Part shown: one piece after another, positions 17,072 through 25,369 of the stretch | How positions within the stretch are numbered: position 1 is the stretch's first letter | How the letters are laid out: every line of letters starts with the position of its first letter | NCBI RefSeq assembly: GCF_025263265.1 | Contig: NZ_CP079869.1 | Location: 5,394,001 to 5,458,000 of the forward strand | DNA length: 64,000 nucleotides | Reading direction: 5' to 3' | From: Mycobacterium sp. SMC-4 | Lineage (GTDB): Bacteria; Actinomycetota; Actinomycetes; Mycobacteriales; Mycobacteriaceae | The notes under the pieces: model-generated | What the model saw: only the letters and a program-made list of their open reading frames with translations | What the model was told of the DNA's origin: nothing | Databases searched by the model: none | Made by a program: the position numbers and the translations under genes

Positions 17072-17494
17072 GTGAGCGAGCAAGCAGAGTTGAGTCCCAC
17101 CGACTGGGTCCGGGAACAGACCCAGCGCATTCTGGAACAGGGCACCACCGACGGCGTCGAGGTCTACGACCGCCCGGTCGTGCTGTTCACCACGACCGGT
17201 GCGCAGTCCGGCAAAAAACGCTACGTGCCGCTGATGCGCGTCGAGGAGAACGGCCGCTACGCGATGGTGGCCTCCAAAGGCGGCGATCCCAGCCACCCTG
17301 CCTGGTACTTCAATGTGAAGGCCAACCCGGCGGTGACAGTCCAGGACGGCGAGAAGGTCTTCGAGCGCACCGCCCGCGAACTCGACGGTGACGAGCGCCG
17401 GCACTGGTGGGAGCTGGCCGTCGCGGCGTATCCACCCTATGCCGAGTACCAGGCCAACACTTCACGACAGATCCCGGTCTTCATCGTCGAATAG
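17072..17494 (+). CDS. F420H2-dependent nitroreductase/quinone reductase (Ddn family)
   Basis: Split-barrel deazaflavin enzyme, 140 aa, the usual length for Ddn-like proteins, which transfer hydride from F420H2 to quinones or nitro compounds. Seen in sequence: VVLFTTTGAQSGKKRYVPLMRVEENGRY, then WYFNVKANPAVTVQDG, and a C-terminal YQANTSRQIPVF. The GTG start at 17072 follows GGAGACAAG. The G-x-x-S-G-K-x-R segment is where the family binds the F420 phosphate tail. Actual substrate unknown. It is a single gene, 115 bp before the MaoC-like hydratase. Confidence 0.9.
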   Translation: MSEQAELSPTDWVREQTQRILEQGTTDGVEVYDRPVVLFTTTGAQSGKKRYVPLMRVEENGRYAMVASKGGDPSHPAWYFNVKANPAVTVQDGEKVFERTARELDGDERRHWWELAVAAYPPYAEYQANTSRQIPVFIVE

Positions 17495-17509
17495 CGACCC
17501 CGCGCGAGA

Positions 17510-17538
17510 GTGCAGCCACGGTCGCGTCGCGGCTGCAC
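17510..17538. other. GTGCAGCC/GGCTGCAC inverted repeat
   Basis: A perfect 8-bp inverted repeat with a 13-bp loop (arms 17510-17517 and 17531-17538) lies 16 bp after the Ddn-like stop codon. It could form a stem at the end of that transcript. There is no T-tract, so a Rho-independent terminator is not well supported. Confidence 0.3.
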
Positions 17539-17609
17539 GGACGACGCTGGGTGCACCTTCGCCGACTACGCCCGTCGGGCACCCGGCGTGCGGGCGTTAG
17601 TGTCACCGT

Positions 17610-18641
17610 ATGACTGCACCAGCAGAGGCGTCGCCGCTCGAAGCCCGAGTCGGGCACCACTACCAGATGGCCGGCACCTACCTCGTCGGTCGCGAGAAGC
17701 TGCGCGAGTACGCCCGCGCGGTGCAGGACTACCACCCTGCCCACTGGGACGTCGCCGCCGCGCAGAAGCTGGGTTATCCCGACGTCGTCGCGCCGCTGAC
17801 CTTCACCTCGGCCCCGGGCATGCAGTGCAACCGGCGGATGTTCGAAGAGATCGTCGTCGGCTACGACACCTACCTGCAGACCGAAGAGGTGTTCGAGCAG
17901 CACCGCCCGATCGTGGCAGGCGATGAGTTGATCATCGACGTCGAGTTGTCCTCGGTGCGCCGGACAGCCGGCCGGGACTTCATCACCGTCACCAACACCT
18001 ACACCGACCTGCACGGCGAACGGGTGCACACCCTGCACACCACCGTCGTGGGTGTGACCGCCGAGGACATCGACGCCGGGGTCAAGACGGCCGTGCAGAA
18101 GGCGATGATGCACGACATGAACATCCTCGACATCGGCGGCAACGATGCCGACTATGAGAAGACCGTGCGCCCCGGCGGTGAGATCCGCATCTCCGAGGCG
18201 ACGGTGACCCGAACCCCTGGCACGCCGAGCTTCGACGACGTGAAGGTCGGCGACGAGTTGCCGGTCCACCACACCCGGCTGTCCCGAGGCGACCTGGTCA
18301 ACTATGCCGGTGTCGCCGGGGACGCCAACCCGATCCACTGGGACGAAGACATCGCCAAGCTGGCCGGGCTGCCCGACGTCATCGCCCACGGCATGCTGAC
18401 GATGGGTCTCGGCGCTGGATTCGTCTCGAGCTGGTCGGGCGACCCTGGCGCGGTCACCCGTTACGCGGTGCGGTTGTCGCAGCCCGCCGTGGTGTCGGCC
18501 AAGGAGGGCGCCGACATCGAGTTCAGCGGCAAGGTCAAGTCTTTGGACCCGGACACGCGTAGCGGTGTGGTGCTCGTCGGCGCCAAGGCCGGCGGAAAGA
18601 AGATCTTCGGACTGGCGACCTTGCACGTCCGCTTCCGCTGA
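17610..18641 (+). CDS. Fused double-hotdog (HadA-HadB type) MaoC-like (3R)-hydroxyacyl dehydratase
   Basis: Two hotdog domains in one 343-aa chain, the arrangement of mycobacterial fused HadAB-like R-hydratases that dehydrate (3R)-hydroxyacyl thioesters. The N-terminal half has the degenerate motif DYHPAHWDVAAAQKLGYPDV. The C-terminal half has the active hydratase-2 motif DANPIHWDEDIAKLAGLPDV followed by HGMLTMGL, with Asp and His in place. ATG 17610. It is followed 2 bp later by the dihydrodipicolinate-reductase-like gene, so the two form an operon. Whether it serves mycolate elongation or another pathway cannot be told from the sequence. Confidence 0.85.
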   Translation: MTAPAEASPLEARVGHHYQMAGTYLVGREKLREYARAVQDYHPAHWDVAAAQKLGYPDVVAPLTFTSAPGMQCNRRMFEEIVVGYDTYLQTEEVFEQHRPIVAGDELIIDVELSSVRRTAGRDFITVTNTYTDLHGERVHTLHTTVVGVTAEDIDAGVKTAVQKAMMHDMNILDIGGNDADYEKTVRPGGEIRISEATVTRTPGTPSFDDVKVGDELPVHHTRLSRGDLVNYAGVAGDANPIHWDEDIAKLAGLPDVIAHGMLTMGLGAGFVSSWSGDPGAVTRYAVRLSQPAVVSAKEGADIEFSGKVKSLDPDTRSGVVLVGAKAGGKKIFGLATLHVRFR

Positions 18642-18643
18642 CC

Positions 18644-19729
18644 GTGGATTCCACGCGGCACGCCGTCATCCTCTGGGGGTTGGGTGCGGTAGGCCGGGAG
18701 ATCGCCACCGCGATCCTCGACCATCGACCCGACCTGCATATCGTCGGCGTACGGGTCTACTCCGAAGCCAAGAACGGCGTCGACATCGGCACCCTCGTCG
18801 GGCGTGACCCTGCCGGTGTCACGGCGACCACCGACGTCGACCGCATCCTGGCGCTGGAGGCCGACTGTGTCCTCTACACGCCGCGCAACACCGACCTCGA
18901 CGACGTCTGCGCGCTGCTGGCCAGCGGGAAGAACGTGGCGACGACGGCATTTCTGTTCCACCCAGAACGCAGTGACCGTGCCGACCGCGACCGGCTGCTC
19001 GACGCCTGCCGCCGGGGCGAGGCCAGTGTGCACGGCAGCGGGTTGAACCCGGGCAACCTCTCCGGTGTGCTGCCGCTCGCGTTGTCGGGCATGAGCCGCA
19101 CCATCGACAGAATCACGCTGCAGGAACGCGCCGACTGGTCGGTCTACGACAGCCCGTCGATCACGTTCGACAACATGGCCTTCGGGCGTCCGGTCGACGA
19201 GATCAGCCCAACGGCCAACGAATTCCTGGCGTTCAACAGTGCGTTGTTCTCCGAGCAGGTGTGGTTTCTGGCCGACGCGCTGCACGCCGACCTCGACGAG
19301 GTCACCGCCTCGGTGGATGCGGTCGCCGCCAAGGCCGACCATCAGATCTTCGATCACCTGCTGCGGGCCGGGACCACCGCGGGGCAACGCTGGCGCTGGC
19401 GCGGACGGCGCGACGGCCAGACCCTGATCGAGATCGAGACCTTGTGGACCGTCGGCAACGAATACCCCGAGCACTGGCCGACGCCCCAGCACGGCTGGAC
19501 GCTGACCATCGAGGGCGACCCGTCGATGCGCACCCACTTCTTCTCGCTGGCCAGCTTCACCCGTGCGGCCAGTATGGAAGAGCATGTCCGTTCGGCCAAT
19601 GTGGCCACGGCCATGCAGGTCCTCAACGCGGTGCCGCCCGTCTGTGCGGCACCGCCGGGGTTCGCAACCATGGCCGACCTTCCGTTGATCCGCAGCCACA
19701 CCGGATTCGGCAACACCAGCCAGGCGTGA
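18644..19729 (+). CDS. Dihydrodipicolinate reductase-like NAD(P)-binding protein (amine dehydrogenase-type)
   Basis: Protein of 361 aa with an N-terminal Rossmann fold (VILWGLGAVGREIATAILDH). Its central architecture is like DapB-related proteins such as 2,4-diaminopentanoate dehydrogenase. It is much longer than true DapB, and the lysine-pathway role is therefore unlikely. Visible landmarks are GSGLNPGNLSGVLPLAL in the middle and HTGFGNTSQA at the end. The GTG start at 18644 lies 2 bp after the MaoC stop. It converges with the TetR gene, with 3 bp between stop codons. The substrate is unknown. Confidence 0.75.
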   Translation: MDSTRHAVILWGLGAVGREIATAILDHRPDLHIVGVRVYSEAKNGVDIGTLVGRDPAGVTATTDVDRILALEADCVLYTPRNTDLDDVCALLASGKNVATTAFLFHPERSDRADRDRLLDACRRGEASVHGSGLNPGNLSGVLPLALSGMSRTIDRITLQERADWSVYDSPSITFDNMAFGRPVDEISPTANEFLAFNSALFSEQVWFLADALHADLDEVTASVDAVAAKADHQIFDHLLRAGTTAGQRWRWRGRRDGQTLIEIETLWTVGNEYPEHWPTPQHGWTLTIEGDPSMRTHFFSLASFTRAASMEEHVRSANVATAMQVLNAVPPVCAAPPGFATMADLPLIRSHTGFGNTSQA

Positions 19730-19732
19730 CCG

Positions 19733-20425
19733 TCACCCGAGCATGTGTTCCAGACCGGCGATGACGGCGGTCAGGCTGAACTCGAACTGTCCGGCGTCGC
19801 CGCCGTCCTGTCGGCTCGACGCGACCTCTCGCAGAACAGGAAAGTCCGTTGCCGCCGCCGTGGCCAGCGCACTGGCCACCTCCGGCACGTTCGGATGAAC
19901 CGAGCGCTGGTCGACAAGCACCGCGGCCCGTCCGGCCGCATAGGCCGTTTCGGTGATCAGCGTCAGCGCGCGACCAGCATGATCGACGTCGAAGCCGGCA
20001 TCGACCAAGGCCTGCAGTAGGCACTCGACCGGGGCCAGAGCGCCCAGCCCACTGGCCGCGGGCAGATGGAACCAGGTGGCAAGGACGCCGAGCTCGACGA
20101 ACGCGTCCCGGATCGCTGCGGCATACGAACGCGCCACCACCCGCCAGTCGCCGTCGGCAGGCAGCATCACCCGGCGCAATTCGGATTCGAAGACATCCAG
20201 CGCGACCAGTTCACGCAGCCGTTGCCGGTCGCCGATGTGGTAGTTCAGCGCCTTCGGGTCGACACCCAGCGCCGCGGCCACCGCCTGCATGGTCAGCGCT
20301 TCCGGTGGCAGCTCGCGCGCCGCCGAGACGATCCGCTCCCGGGTGATCTGGCGTGGCCGGCCCGCGGGGCGGCCCCCGACGCCACCACCGGCCGCGCCCG
20401 TCGCGTTCGCCACGTCTGTTCGCAT
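19733..20425 (-). CDS. TetR-family transcriptional regulator
   Basis: Regulator of 230 aa. After a Gly-rich N-terminal tail (residues 1-24), the DNA-binding domain runs ITRERIVSAARELPPEALTMQAVAAALGVDPKALNYHIGDRQRL. The ligand domain is otherwise unremarkable. It is divergent from the molybdopterin oxidoreductase at 20519, with the inverted repeat CCCGTTC-N6-GAACGGG between them, so local control of both genes is likely. The ligand is unknown. Confidence 0.88.
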   Translation of the reverse strand: MRTDVANATGAAGGGVGGRPAGRPRQITRERIVSAARELPPEALTMQAVAAALGVDPKALNYHIGDRQRLRELVALDVFESELRRVMLPADGDWRVVARSYAAAIRDAFVELGVLATWFHLPAASGLGALAPVECLLQALVDAGFDVDHAGRALTLITETAYAAGRAAVLVDQRSVHPNVPEVASALATAAATDFPVLREVASSRQDGGDAGQFEFSLTAVIAGLEHMLG

Positions 20426-20445
20426 CTCGACAGTGTAAGTTTTTT

Positions 20446-20465
20446 CCCGTTCGGGAGTGAACGGG
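20446..20465. promoter_or_regulatory. CCCGTTC-N6-GAACGGG inverted repeat, probable TetR operator
   Basis: Perfect 7-bp arms (20446-20452 and 20459-20465) form a 20-bp dyad in the 93-bp gap between the TetR gene and the molybdopterin oxidoreductase. Position and symmetry fit a TetR operator controlling both promoters. No binding evidence is available beyond the dyad. Confidence 0.45.
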
Positions 20466-20518
20466 TCGGGCGCGGTCTACGGTCCCGAAGAAGAACCGAC
20501 GAAACCCGAAGGAGCTCG

Positions 20519-22729
20519 GTGTCATCGCAGACAACGACGCAGCCCGGCATCTGCCGGATCTGCTCAGCGCATTGTGGAGTGCTCGCCACCGTCGTCGACG
20601 GCAAGCTGGCCAAAGTCGCCGGCGATCCCGACAACCCCATGTTCAAGGGGTACACCTGCGCCAAGGGCCGGGCCCTGCCCGACATCCACAACAATCCGCA
20701 CCGGCTGTTACACAGTCAGAAACGCCGGCCTGACGGCACCTATGCCCCGATCACCGCCGAGCACGCGATGGACGAAATCGCCACGCGGTTACAGGAATTG
20801 ATCGATACCCGCGGGCCACGTTCGGTCGCACTGTATCTCGGCACGAACGGGATGCCCTATCCGGCATCGGCGCTGATGGCCAATGCATTCATCAGAGCCA
20901 TCGAGTCACCGATGTTTTTCACCGCCAACACCATCGACCAACCCGGTAAGCAGATCGCACTCGCCGCGCACGGTCACTGGCTGGGTGGAGATATCGACTT
21001 TCACGAGGCCGACAGCTGGATGCTGATCGGCACCAACCCGCTGGTGTCCAAGGCGATCGGCATCCCCGGTCAGAACCCGGCGCAGAACCTGCGCGCGGCG
21101 ATCCACCGCGGCATGAAGCTGATCGTGATCGATCCGCGTCGCTCGCAGACCGCCGCCCGTGCGGCCATCCATCTTCAGCCCCGCCCCGGCGAGGACGTCA
21201 CCATCGTGGCGGGAATCATCAACTTCGTTATTTCCGAGGGGCTGTGTGACACCGCGTTCCTGGCCGAGAACGTCTCCGGCTTCGACGAACTTGCCCGTGC
21301 AGTCGCCGGTTTCACCCCCGACTACGTCGCCCGCCGCGCCGACATCCCGGTCCAGCAGTTCCTCGACGCCGCACAACTGTTCGCCACCTACGGGTCCCGC
21401 CCCGGCATGGTCAACGCCGGCACCGGAGCGAACTTCAGCCTGCACGGCAGCCTGCTCGAGTACCTCTGTCTGTGCTTGACCACGATCTGCGGGCGCTGGC
21501 AGCGCGCCGGAGAACGGGTGGTGCGACCCAACGCGCTGATGCCGGCGTTCGTGGCCAAGGCCCAGCCGCACCCACCGTACGAGGGCTGGGGGTACGGCGA
21601 GCGGCTGCGGGTGCGCGGCTTGACCGACACGGTGGCCGGCATGCCCACCGCGGCACTGGCCGACGAGATCCTGCTCGAGGGCGACGGCCAGGTCAAGGCA
21701 TTGATCTGCATCGGCGGTAACCCGATGGCAGCGTGGCCTGATCAACGCAAGACCCTGCGTGCACTCGAAAGTCTGGATCTGCTGGTCACTCTCGACACCG
21801 AGATGTCGCTGACCTCGCGGCTGGCCGACTATGTGATCGCCCCGATGATGCAGATGGAAACGCCTGCGATGACGATGGGCAGCGAGCTGATCAAGTACTA
21901 CACCAGCGGCACCGGCATCCCGGCTGCCTACGCGCAATACGTGCCCAGGATCGTCGACCCGCCCGCAGGTTCGGACCTGATCGAGGAATGGCAGTTCTTC
22001 CTGGGCCTGGCCACGAGGATGCACCTCGACATGTGGTTCGTGAACTTCTTCGGCGGCGGTGGCGGCCGGTTCATGGAGTCTGCACCGGTGGTGATCAACT
22101 TCACCGGCGACACCTCGATGACCACCGAGGAGTTGTTCGCCCAGATGTGCTCGACCTCGCGGATCCCTTTCGACGAAGTGGCGCGCCACAAGCACGGCAA
22201 GATCTTCGAGGTGGACGACGTGGTCGCCGAGCGTGACGCCGACTGCACCGCCCGACTTGATGTCGGCAACGATTACCTGCTGGCTGAACTGGCCGAAGTG
22301 CTGGGTGAGGATTACGCCTCGGCGCGTGATGATTCCACCTACCCGTTCCGGTTGATCCCACGTCGGCACGGAAGTTTCATGAACTCCTCGGGGACCAACC
22401 TCGCCACGCTGAATCGCGGCAAGCCCTACAACCCGGCCTACATGCACCCCGATGTCATCGCCGCGCTCGGCCTGCAGTCCGGCGCCGCCGTCACCGTCAC
22501 CTCACCGCACGACGCGATCCCGTGCGTGCTGGAAGGCGATGACACCTTGCGTCACGATGTCATCGCCATGCACCATGCGTTCGGCGGACTACCGAGCGAG
22601 GACGGCGAGTTTCGCGAACGCGGCAGCAATGTCGGTCGGCTCGTCCCCACCGACACCGAGTACGACCCGATCACCGGCCTGCCGCGGCAAGGCAATATCC
22701 CGGTGCGGGTCAGCGCCGGTGCCGACTGA
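20519..22729 (+). CDS. Molybdopterin oxidoreductase of the DMSO-reductase superfamily
   Basis: Catalytic subunit of 736 aa. The N-terminal 4Fe-4S site reads CRICSAHC then CAKGR about 27 residues later (C-x2-C-x3-C-xn-C), followed by molybdopterin-guanine-dinucleotide binding regions (ADSWMLIGTNPLV, IVIDPRRSQTAARA, GTGANFSLHGS, LICIGGNPMAAWPDQ). The C-terminal MGD domain ends near NIPVRV. No Tat signal or electron-transfer subunit is encoded alongside, so it is probably cytoplasmic with an external partner. GTG 20519 is chosen because AAGGAG stands 4 bp upstream, although the frame is open further 5'. Its 3' end overlaps the FhuF-like gene by 20 bp. The substrate is unknown, and formate- or nitrate-type reactions are not distinguishable by eye. 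Confidence 0.87.
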   Translation: MSSQTTTQPGICRICSAHCGVLATVVDGKLAKVAGDPDNPMFKGYTCAKGRALPDIHNNPHRLLHSQKRRPDGTYAPITAEHAMDEIATRLQELIDTRGPRSVALYLGTNGMPYPASALMANAFIRAIESPMFFTANTIDQPGKQIALAAHGHWLGGDIDFHEADSWMLIGTNPLVSKAIGIPGQNPAQNLRAAIHRGMKLIVIDPRRSQTAARAAIHLQPRPGEDVTIVAGIINFVISEGLCDTAFLAENVSGFDELARAVAGFTPDYVARRADIPVQQFLDAAQLFATYGSRPGMVNAGTGANFSLHGSLLEYLCLCLTTICGRWQRAGERVVRPNALMPAFVAKAQPHPPYEGWGYGERLRVRGLTDTVAGMPTAALADEILLEGDGQVKALICIGGNPMAAWPDQRKTLRALESLDLLVTLDTEMSLTSRLADYVIAPMMQMETPAMTMGSELIKYYTSGTGIPAAYAQYVPRIVDPPAGSDLIEEWQFFLGLATRMHLDMWFVNFFGGGGGRFMESAPVVINFTGDTSMTTEELFAQMCSTSRIPFDEVARHKHGKIFEVDDVVAERDADCTARLDVGNDYLLAELAEVLGEDYASARDDSTYPFRLIPRRHGSFMNSSGTNLATLNRGKPYNPAYMHPDVIAALGLQSGAAVTVTSPHDAIPCVLEGDDTLRHDVIAMHHAFGGLPSEDGEFRERGSNVGRLVPTDTEYDPITGLPRQGNIPVRVSAGAD

Positions 22730-23429
22730 CGCGGTCGGTCAACGGGCAGTCCCCGCAGTGGTCGCGATCGCGGGTCCGGTACCACAGGCAACAACTTCTC
22801 CGCAGCACGCCTTCCGGTGTAGTGACGAGCCGGCCCGACAGCGGCGCGCGGGACAGCATCGCGGCCGTCAGAGCTTCGAGTTGCGCATCGGTCCGGTTCG
22901 GGCTGATTGCGCGCGGAGTCGACGCCAGCGCGGCGGCCGCGTTGCCCCACAGCAGGCCCTCCGCTATGCGCACCGTCTGGCGTAACCCGGCATGCATGCG
23001 GCTCAGCGGGTGGTTCGCAACCATCGCCGTGAAAAGCTCGGCGACGTCGCCGAGCAATGCCGATTCGCCATCCCAGGCATGCAACTCAGGCAGTGACAGC
23101 TGAATCGATCCCGGACCGGTGACGACAAAACTGACATCACGCACATCGAGTACCAACCGGGCCTGGTGCCATACACCCAACACGAGTGACCAGCAGCGAG
23201 CCGCGAACCCGAACTGCACAGTGGAGGCAGCGACTCGTGGTTCATCGGTGCCGATCTGGTCTGCGACGGCATCGAGCAGTTCGCCCAGGGGTTCGGGCTC
23301 ACACATCTGCTCGAGACTCACCACCGGGCCCGAGCCGGCATGCAGCGTGACGTACGGTCCGAGTTCAGCAGCGGCAGTGACCGCATCGACGACGCGGCGG
23401 CGATCGACCCGCTGGTGGATGCGGCTCAA
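22710..23429 (-). CDS. FhuF-like [2Fe-2S] protein, candidate cobalamin or siderophore reductase
   Basis: Protein of 239 aa ending in RRSCCLWYRTRDRDHCGDC, the CC-x10-C-x2-C ligand set of FhuF-type ferric siderophore reductases, which bind one [2Fe-2S] cluster. The rest has the FhuF-like helical pattern with NHPLSRMH in the middle. It is the last gene of the operon headed by a cobalamin riboswitch, 6 bp after the binding-protein gene. In that setting its substrate may be imported corrinoid (cob(III)alamin reduction) rather than a ferric siderophore. This is inference from co-regulation. The 3' end overlaps the convergent oxidoreductase by 20 bp. Confidence 0.82.
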   Translation of the reverse strand: MSRIHQRVDRRRVVDAVTAAAELGPYVTLHAGSGPVVSLEQMCEPEPLGELLDAVADQIGTDEPRVAASTVQFGFAARCWSLVLGVWHQARLVLDVRDVSFVVTGPGSIQLSLPELHAWDGESALLGDVAELFTAMVANHPLSRMHAGLRQTVRIAEGLLWGNAAAALASTPRAISPNRTDAQLEALTAAMLSRAPLSGRLVTTPEGVLRRSCCLWYRTRDRDHCGDCPLTDRVSRHRR

Positions 23430-23435
23430 GACCGA

Positions 23436-24554
23436 TCAACTCTGCGTCGGCGCCAGGCCGAATCCTGGTGTGCCGATGAGGTCGGCGAATTGTTCTGGGT
23501 AGAGCTTCGCGGCCAGCGCTTCGATCCCGTCGATGATCTGGATGCCGGGATTGACCGCTTCCTGCGGCAAGATGATGAATTGGTTGTCACGGACTGCGGG
23601 TATGGTGCCGACTCCGTCCATCGATGTGAGGGCCTGGATCCGCTGTTCACCGGTCGGCCCACTGCCGTAGTCGGTCACCGCGATCAGTTCGGGCGCGCGG
23701 TCGACGACTGCTTCGATCGAGACGTTCTCCCACATCTCCTGCATGTCCTCGAAGATGTTGACTGCGCCCGCGTGCCGATACAACTCGGGCACAATGGTCA
23801 GACCGGCTCCGGTGCCCATCGTCTCGGTACCCCAGTCCCAGCAGAAGACCCGCACGGGTTGCACACCGGCCGGCAGGCGTTCGCCAACGCGATCGAGCCG
23901 TTGCTGCCAGTTCGCAATCAGAGCTTCGGCACGCTCGGGCACCCCGAAGATCGCAGCGATGGCACGCACGTCGCCGAACCATTCCTCGATCGTGGCAGGA
24001 GCAAGGGTGTCATTGATGCGCCGGCAGGACTCCGACAGCACGTAGCTGTCGATGCCGAGCTGGGACAGAGTTTCCGGGTTGATCCCAGCGGTATCGAACC
24101 CATAGTTCCACCCGGCGAAGACGAAGTCCGGTGCGAGACCCAGCAGAGGCTCAAGGGTGAAGTAGTCGGGGCCCAACGAGGGTACGGCGGCGTAATCATC
24201 AGTGAACGCGGCCAGCCGCAGGCGCTCACCGGCTCCCGCATAACCCGCGACCCGATCCGTCAATCCCAACGCGAACATCAACTCGATCATGTTGTCGTCA
24301 TTGACCACTGCCCGCTCGGGCGGCTTGTCGAAAGTCACCGGTTCCCCGCAGGACGACACCGTCACCGGATAATGGTCGAGCGCCGTCGCAGCTGCGGGCC
24401 AGCTGAAGTCGGCGGTGACCGGCGGTAACTCACCTACCGTGAGGGCACGGCCTTCTAGCGGTCCGCTCTGGGTCGAATCCGTCTGTCCTGCTGCACATCC
24501 GCTGACAGTGATGAGTACGGCAACCGAGATGCACACCGAGCTCCTGAGATTCAT
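23436..24554 (-). CDS. btuF: Periplasmic substrate-binding lipoprotein, BtuF/FecB type
   Basis: Binding protein of 372 aa for the adjacent ABC importer. A lipoprotein signal ends in LITVSGC (Cys20), so the mature protein is membrane-anchored outside the cell. Class III features are visible: ERAVVNDDNMIELMFALGLTDRVAGYAG, then LLGLAPDFVFAGWNYGF, and a C-terminal lobe with ELIAVTDYGSG. Its start shares one base with the ATPase stop (TGATG). The family includes siderophore, haem and vitamin B12 binders. The upstream cobalamin riboswitch makes a corrinoid the best guess. The gene symbol reflects that context, not a proven function. Confidence 0.83.
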   Translation of the reverse strand: MNLRSSVCISVAVLITVSGCAAGQTDSTQSGPLEGRALTVGELPPVTADFSWPAAATALDHYPVTVSSCGEPVTFDKPPERAVVNDDNMIELMFALGLTDRVAGYAGAGERLRLAAFTDDYAAVPSLGPDYFTLEPLLGLAPDFVFAGWNYGFDTAGINPETLSQLGIDSYVLSESCRRINDTLAPATIEEWFGDVRAIAAIFGVPERAEALIANWQQRLDRVGERLPAGVQPVRVFCWDWGTETMGTGAGLTIVPELYRHAGAVNIFEDMQEMWENVSIEAVVDRAPELIAVTDYGSGPTGEQRIQALTSMDGVGTIPAVRDNQFIILPQEAVNPGIQIIDGIEALAAKLYPEQFADLIGTPGFGLAPTQS

Positions 24555-25369
24555 CAGAGATACTCCTTTGTCGAGGGGATGGATGAGGAATCGATGGGCG
24601 CCGACAGCAGTAGCTGCAGCGCGCCGGTGCGAGGGTTGACTGTCTGATCGACGTGAACGCCGAACACGGGAAAGATGACGTCGTCGACAAGGACATCGGC
24701 CGGCCTTCCAGTGGCGACGACATCACCGTCGTGCAGGACGACCACCTCATCGCAGAATTCGGCGGCGAGGTTGAAGTCATGCAGCGCGGCCAGCGTCGTG
24801 ACCCGGAGTTCACGCACCAGACGCAGGATCTCGAATTGGTGGCGGACGTCGAGGTGGTTGGTCGGTTCGTCGAGAACCAACACCTGCCCCTCCTGGGCCA
24901 GGGCGCGGGCCAGCAGCACACGTTGCTTCTCGCCACCGGAGAGCGTCGGCCACACCCGGTCGGCGAGAGCGAGCGCACCCACGGTGTCGAGGGCGTCGAC
25001 AGCTGCGGACCGGTCCTTCACCGACGATCTACCGCCGAGGCCTTGATGAGGGATGCGGCCCAGCATGACCATGTCGATGACACTGATTTGCACGTCGACC
25101 GGTGACTCCTGGGCGACGACGGCGAGCGTGCGCGCGAACGAACGAGGATCCATCGCGCTCGCGGGTACGCCACCGAGGCGGATATCCCCACGCTCGGCGT
25201 TGAGGACCCGATAGATCGTCTTGAGGAGCGTGGACTTGCCACTGCCGTTCGGACCCAGCAGACCCACGCAGCACCCCGGCTCCACCGCGATACTCACGCC
25301 GTCGATCAGTAACCGTCCCCCAACCCGGATGGCCAACTCCCGCACGTCGACATCGACGGGGATCGTCAT
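24554..25369 (-). CDS. btuD: ABC transporter ATPase, BtuD/FecE type
   Basis: ATPase subunit of 271 aa. Walker A is LLGPNGSGKSTLLK, the Q-loop region VVAQESP, the ABC signature LSGGEKQRVLLARAL, Walker B VLVLDEPTNHLD and the switch His is in LAALHDFNLA. All catalytic residues are present. ATG 25369 overlaps the permease stop (ATGA), which excludes the longer upstream reading. It powers import of the ligand captured by the lipoprotein encoded next. Regulation comes from the riboswitch at the head of the operon. Confidence 0.9.
   Translation of the reverse strand: MTIPVDVDVRELAIRVGGRLLIDGVSIAVEPGCCVGLLGPNGSGKSTLLKTIYRVLNAERGDIRLGGVPASAMDPRSFARTLAVVAQESPVDVQISVIDMVMLGRIPHQGLGGRSSVKDRSAAVDALDTVGALALADRVWPTLSGGEKQRVLLARALAQEGQVLVLDEPTNHLDVRHQFEILRLVRELRVTTLAALHDFNLAAEFCDEVVVLHDGDVVATGRPADVLVDDVIFPVFGVHVDQTVNPRTGALQLLLSAPIDSSSIPSTKEYL

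Noticed and set aside
17510..17538. Rho-independent terminator after the Ddn-like gene
   Set aside because: The stem is perfect, but no T-run follows on either strand, so it is listed only as an inverted repeat.
20906..22447. 513-codon open frame on the minus strand
   Set aside because: It is antisense to the molybdopterin oxidoreductase, has no domain, and is expected from GC-rich third positions.
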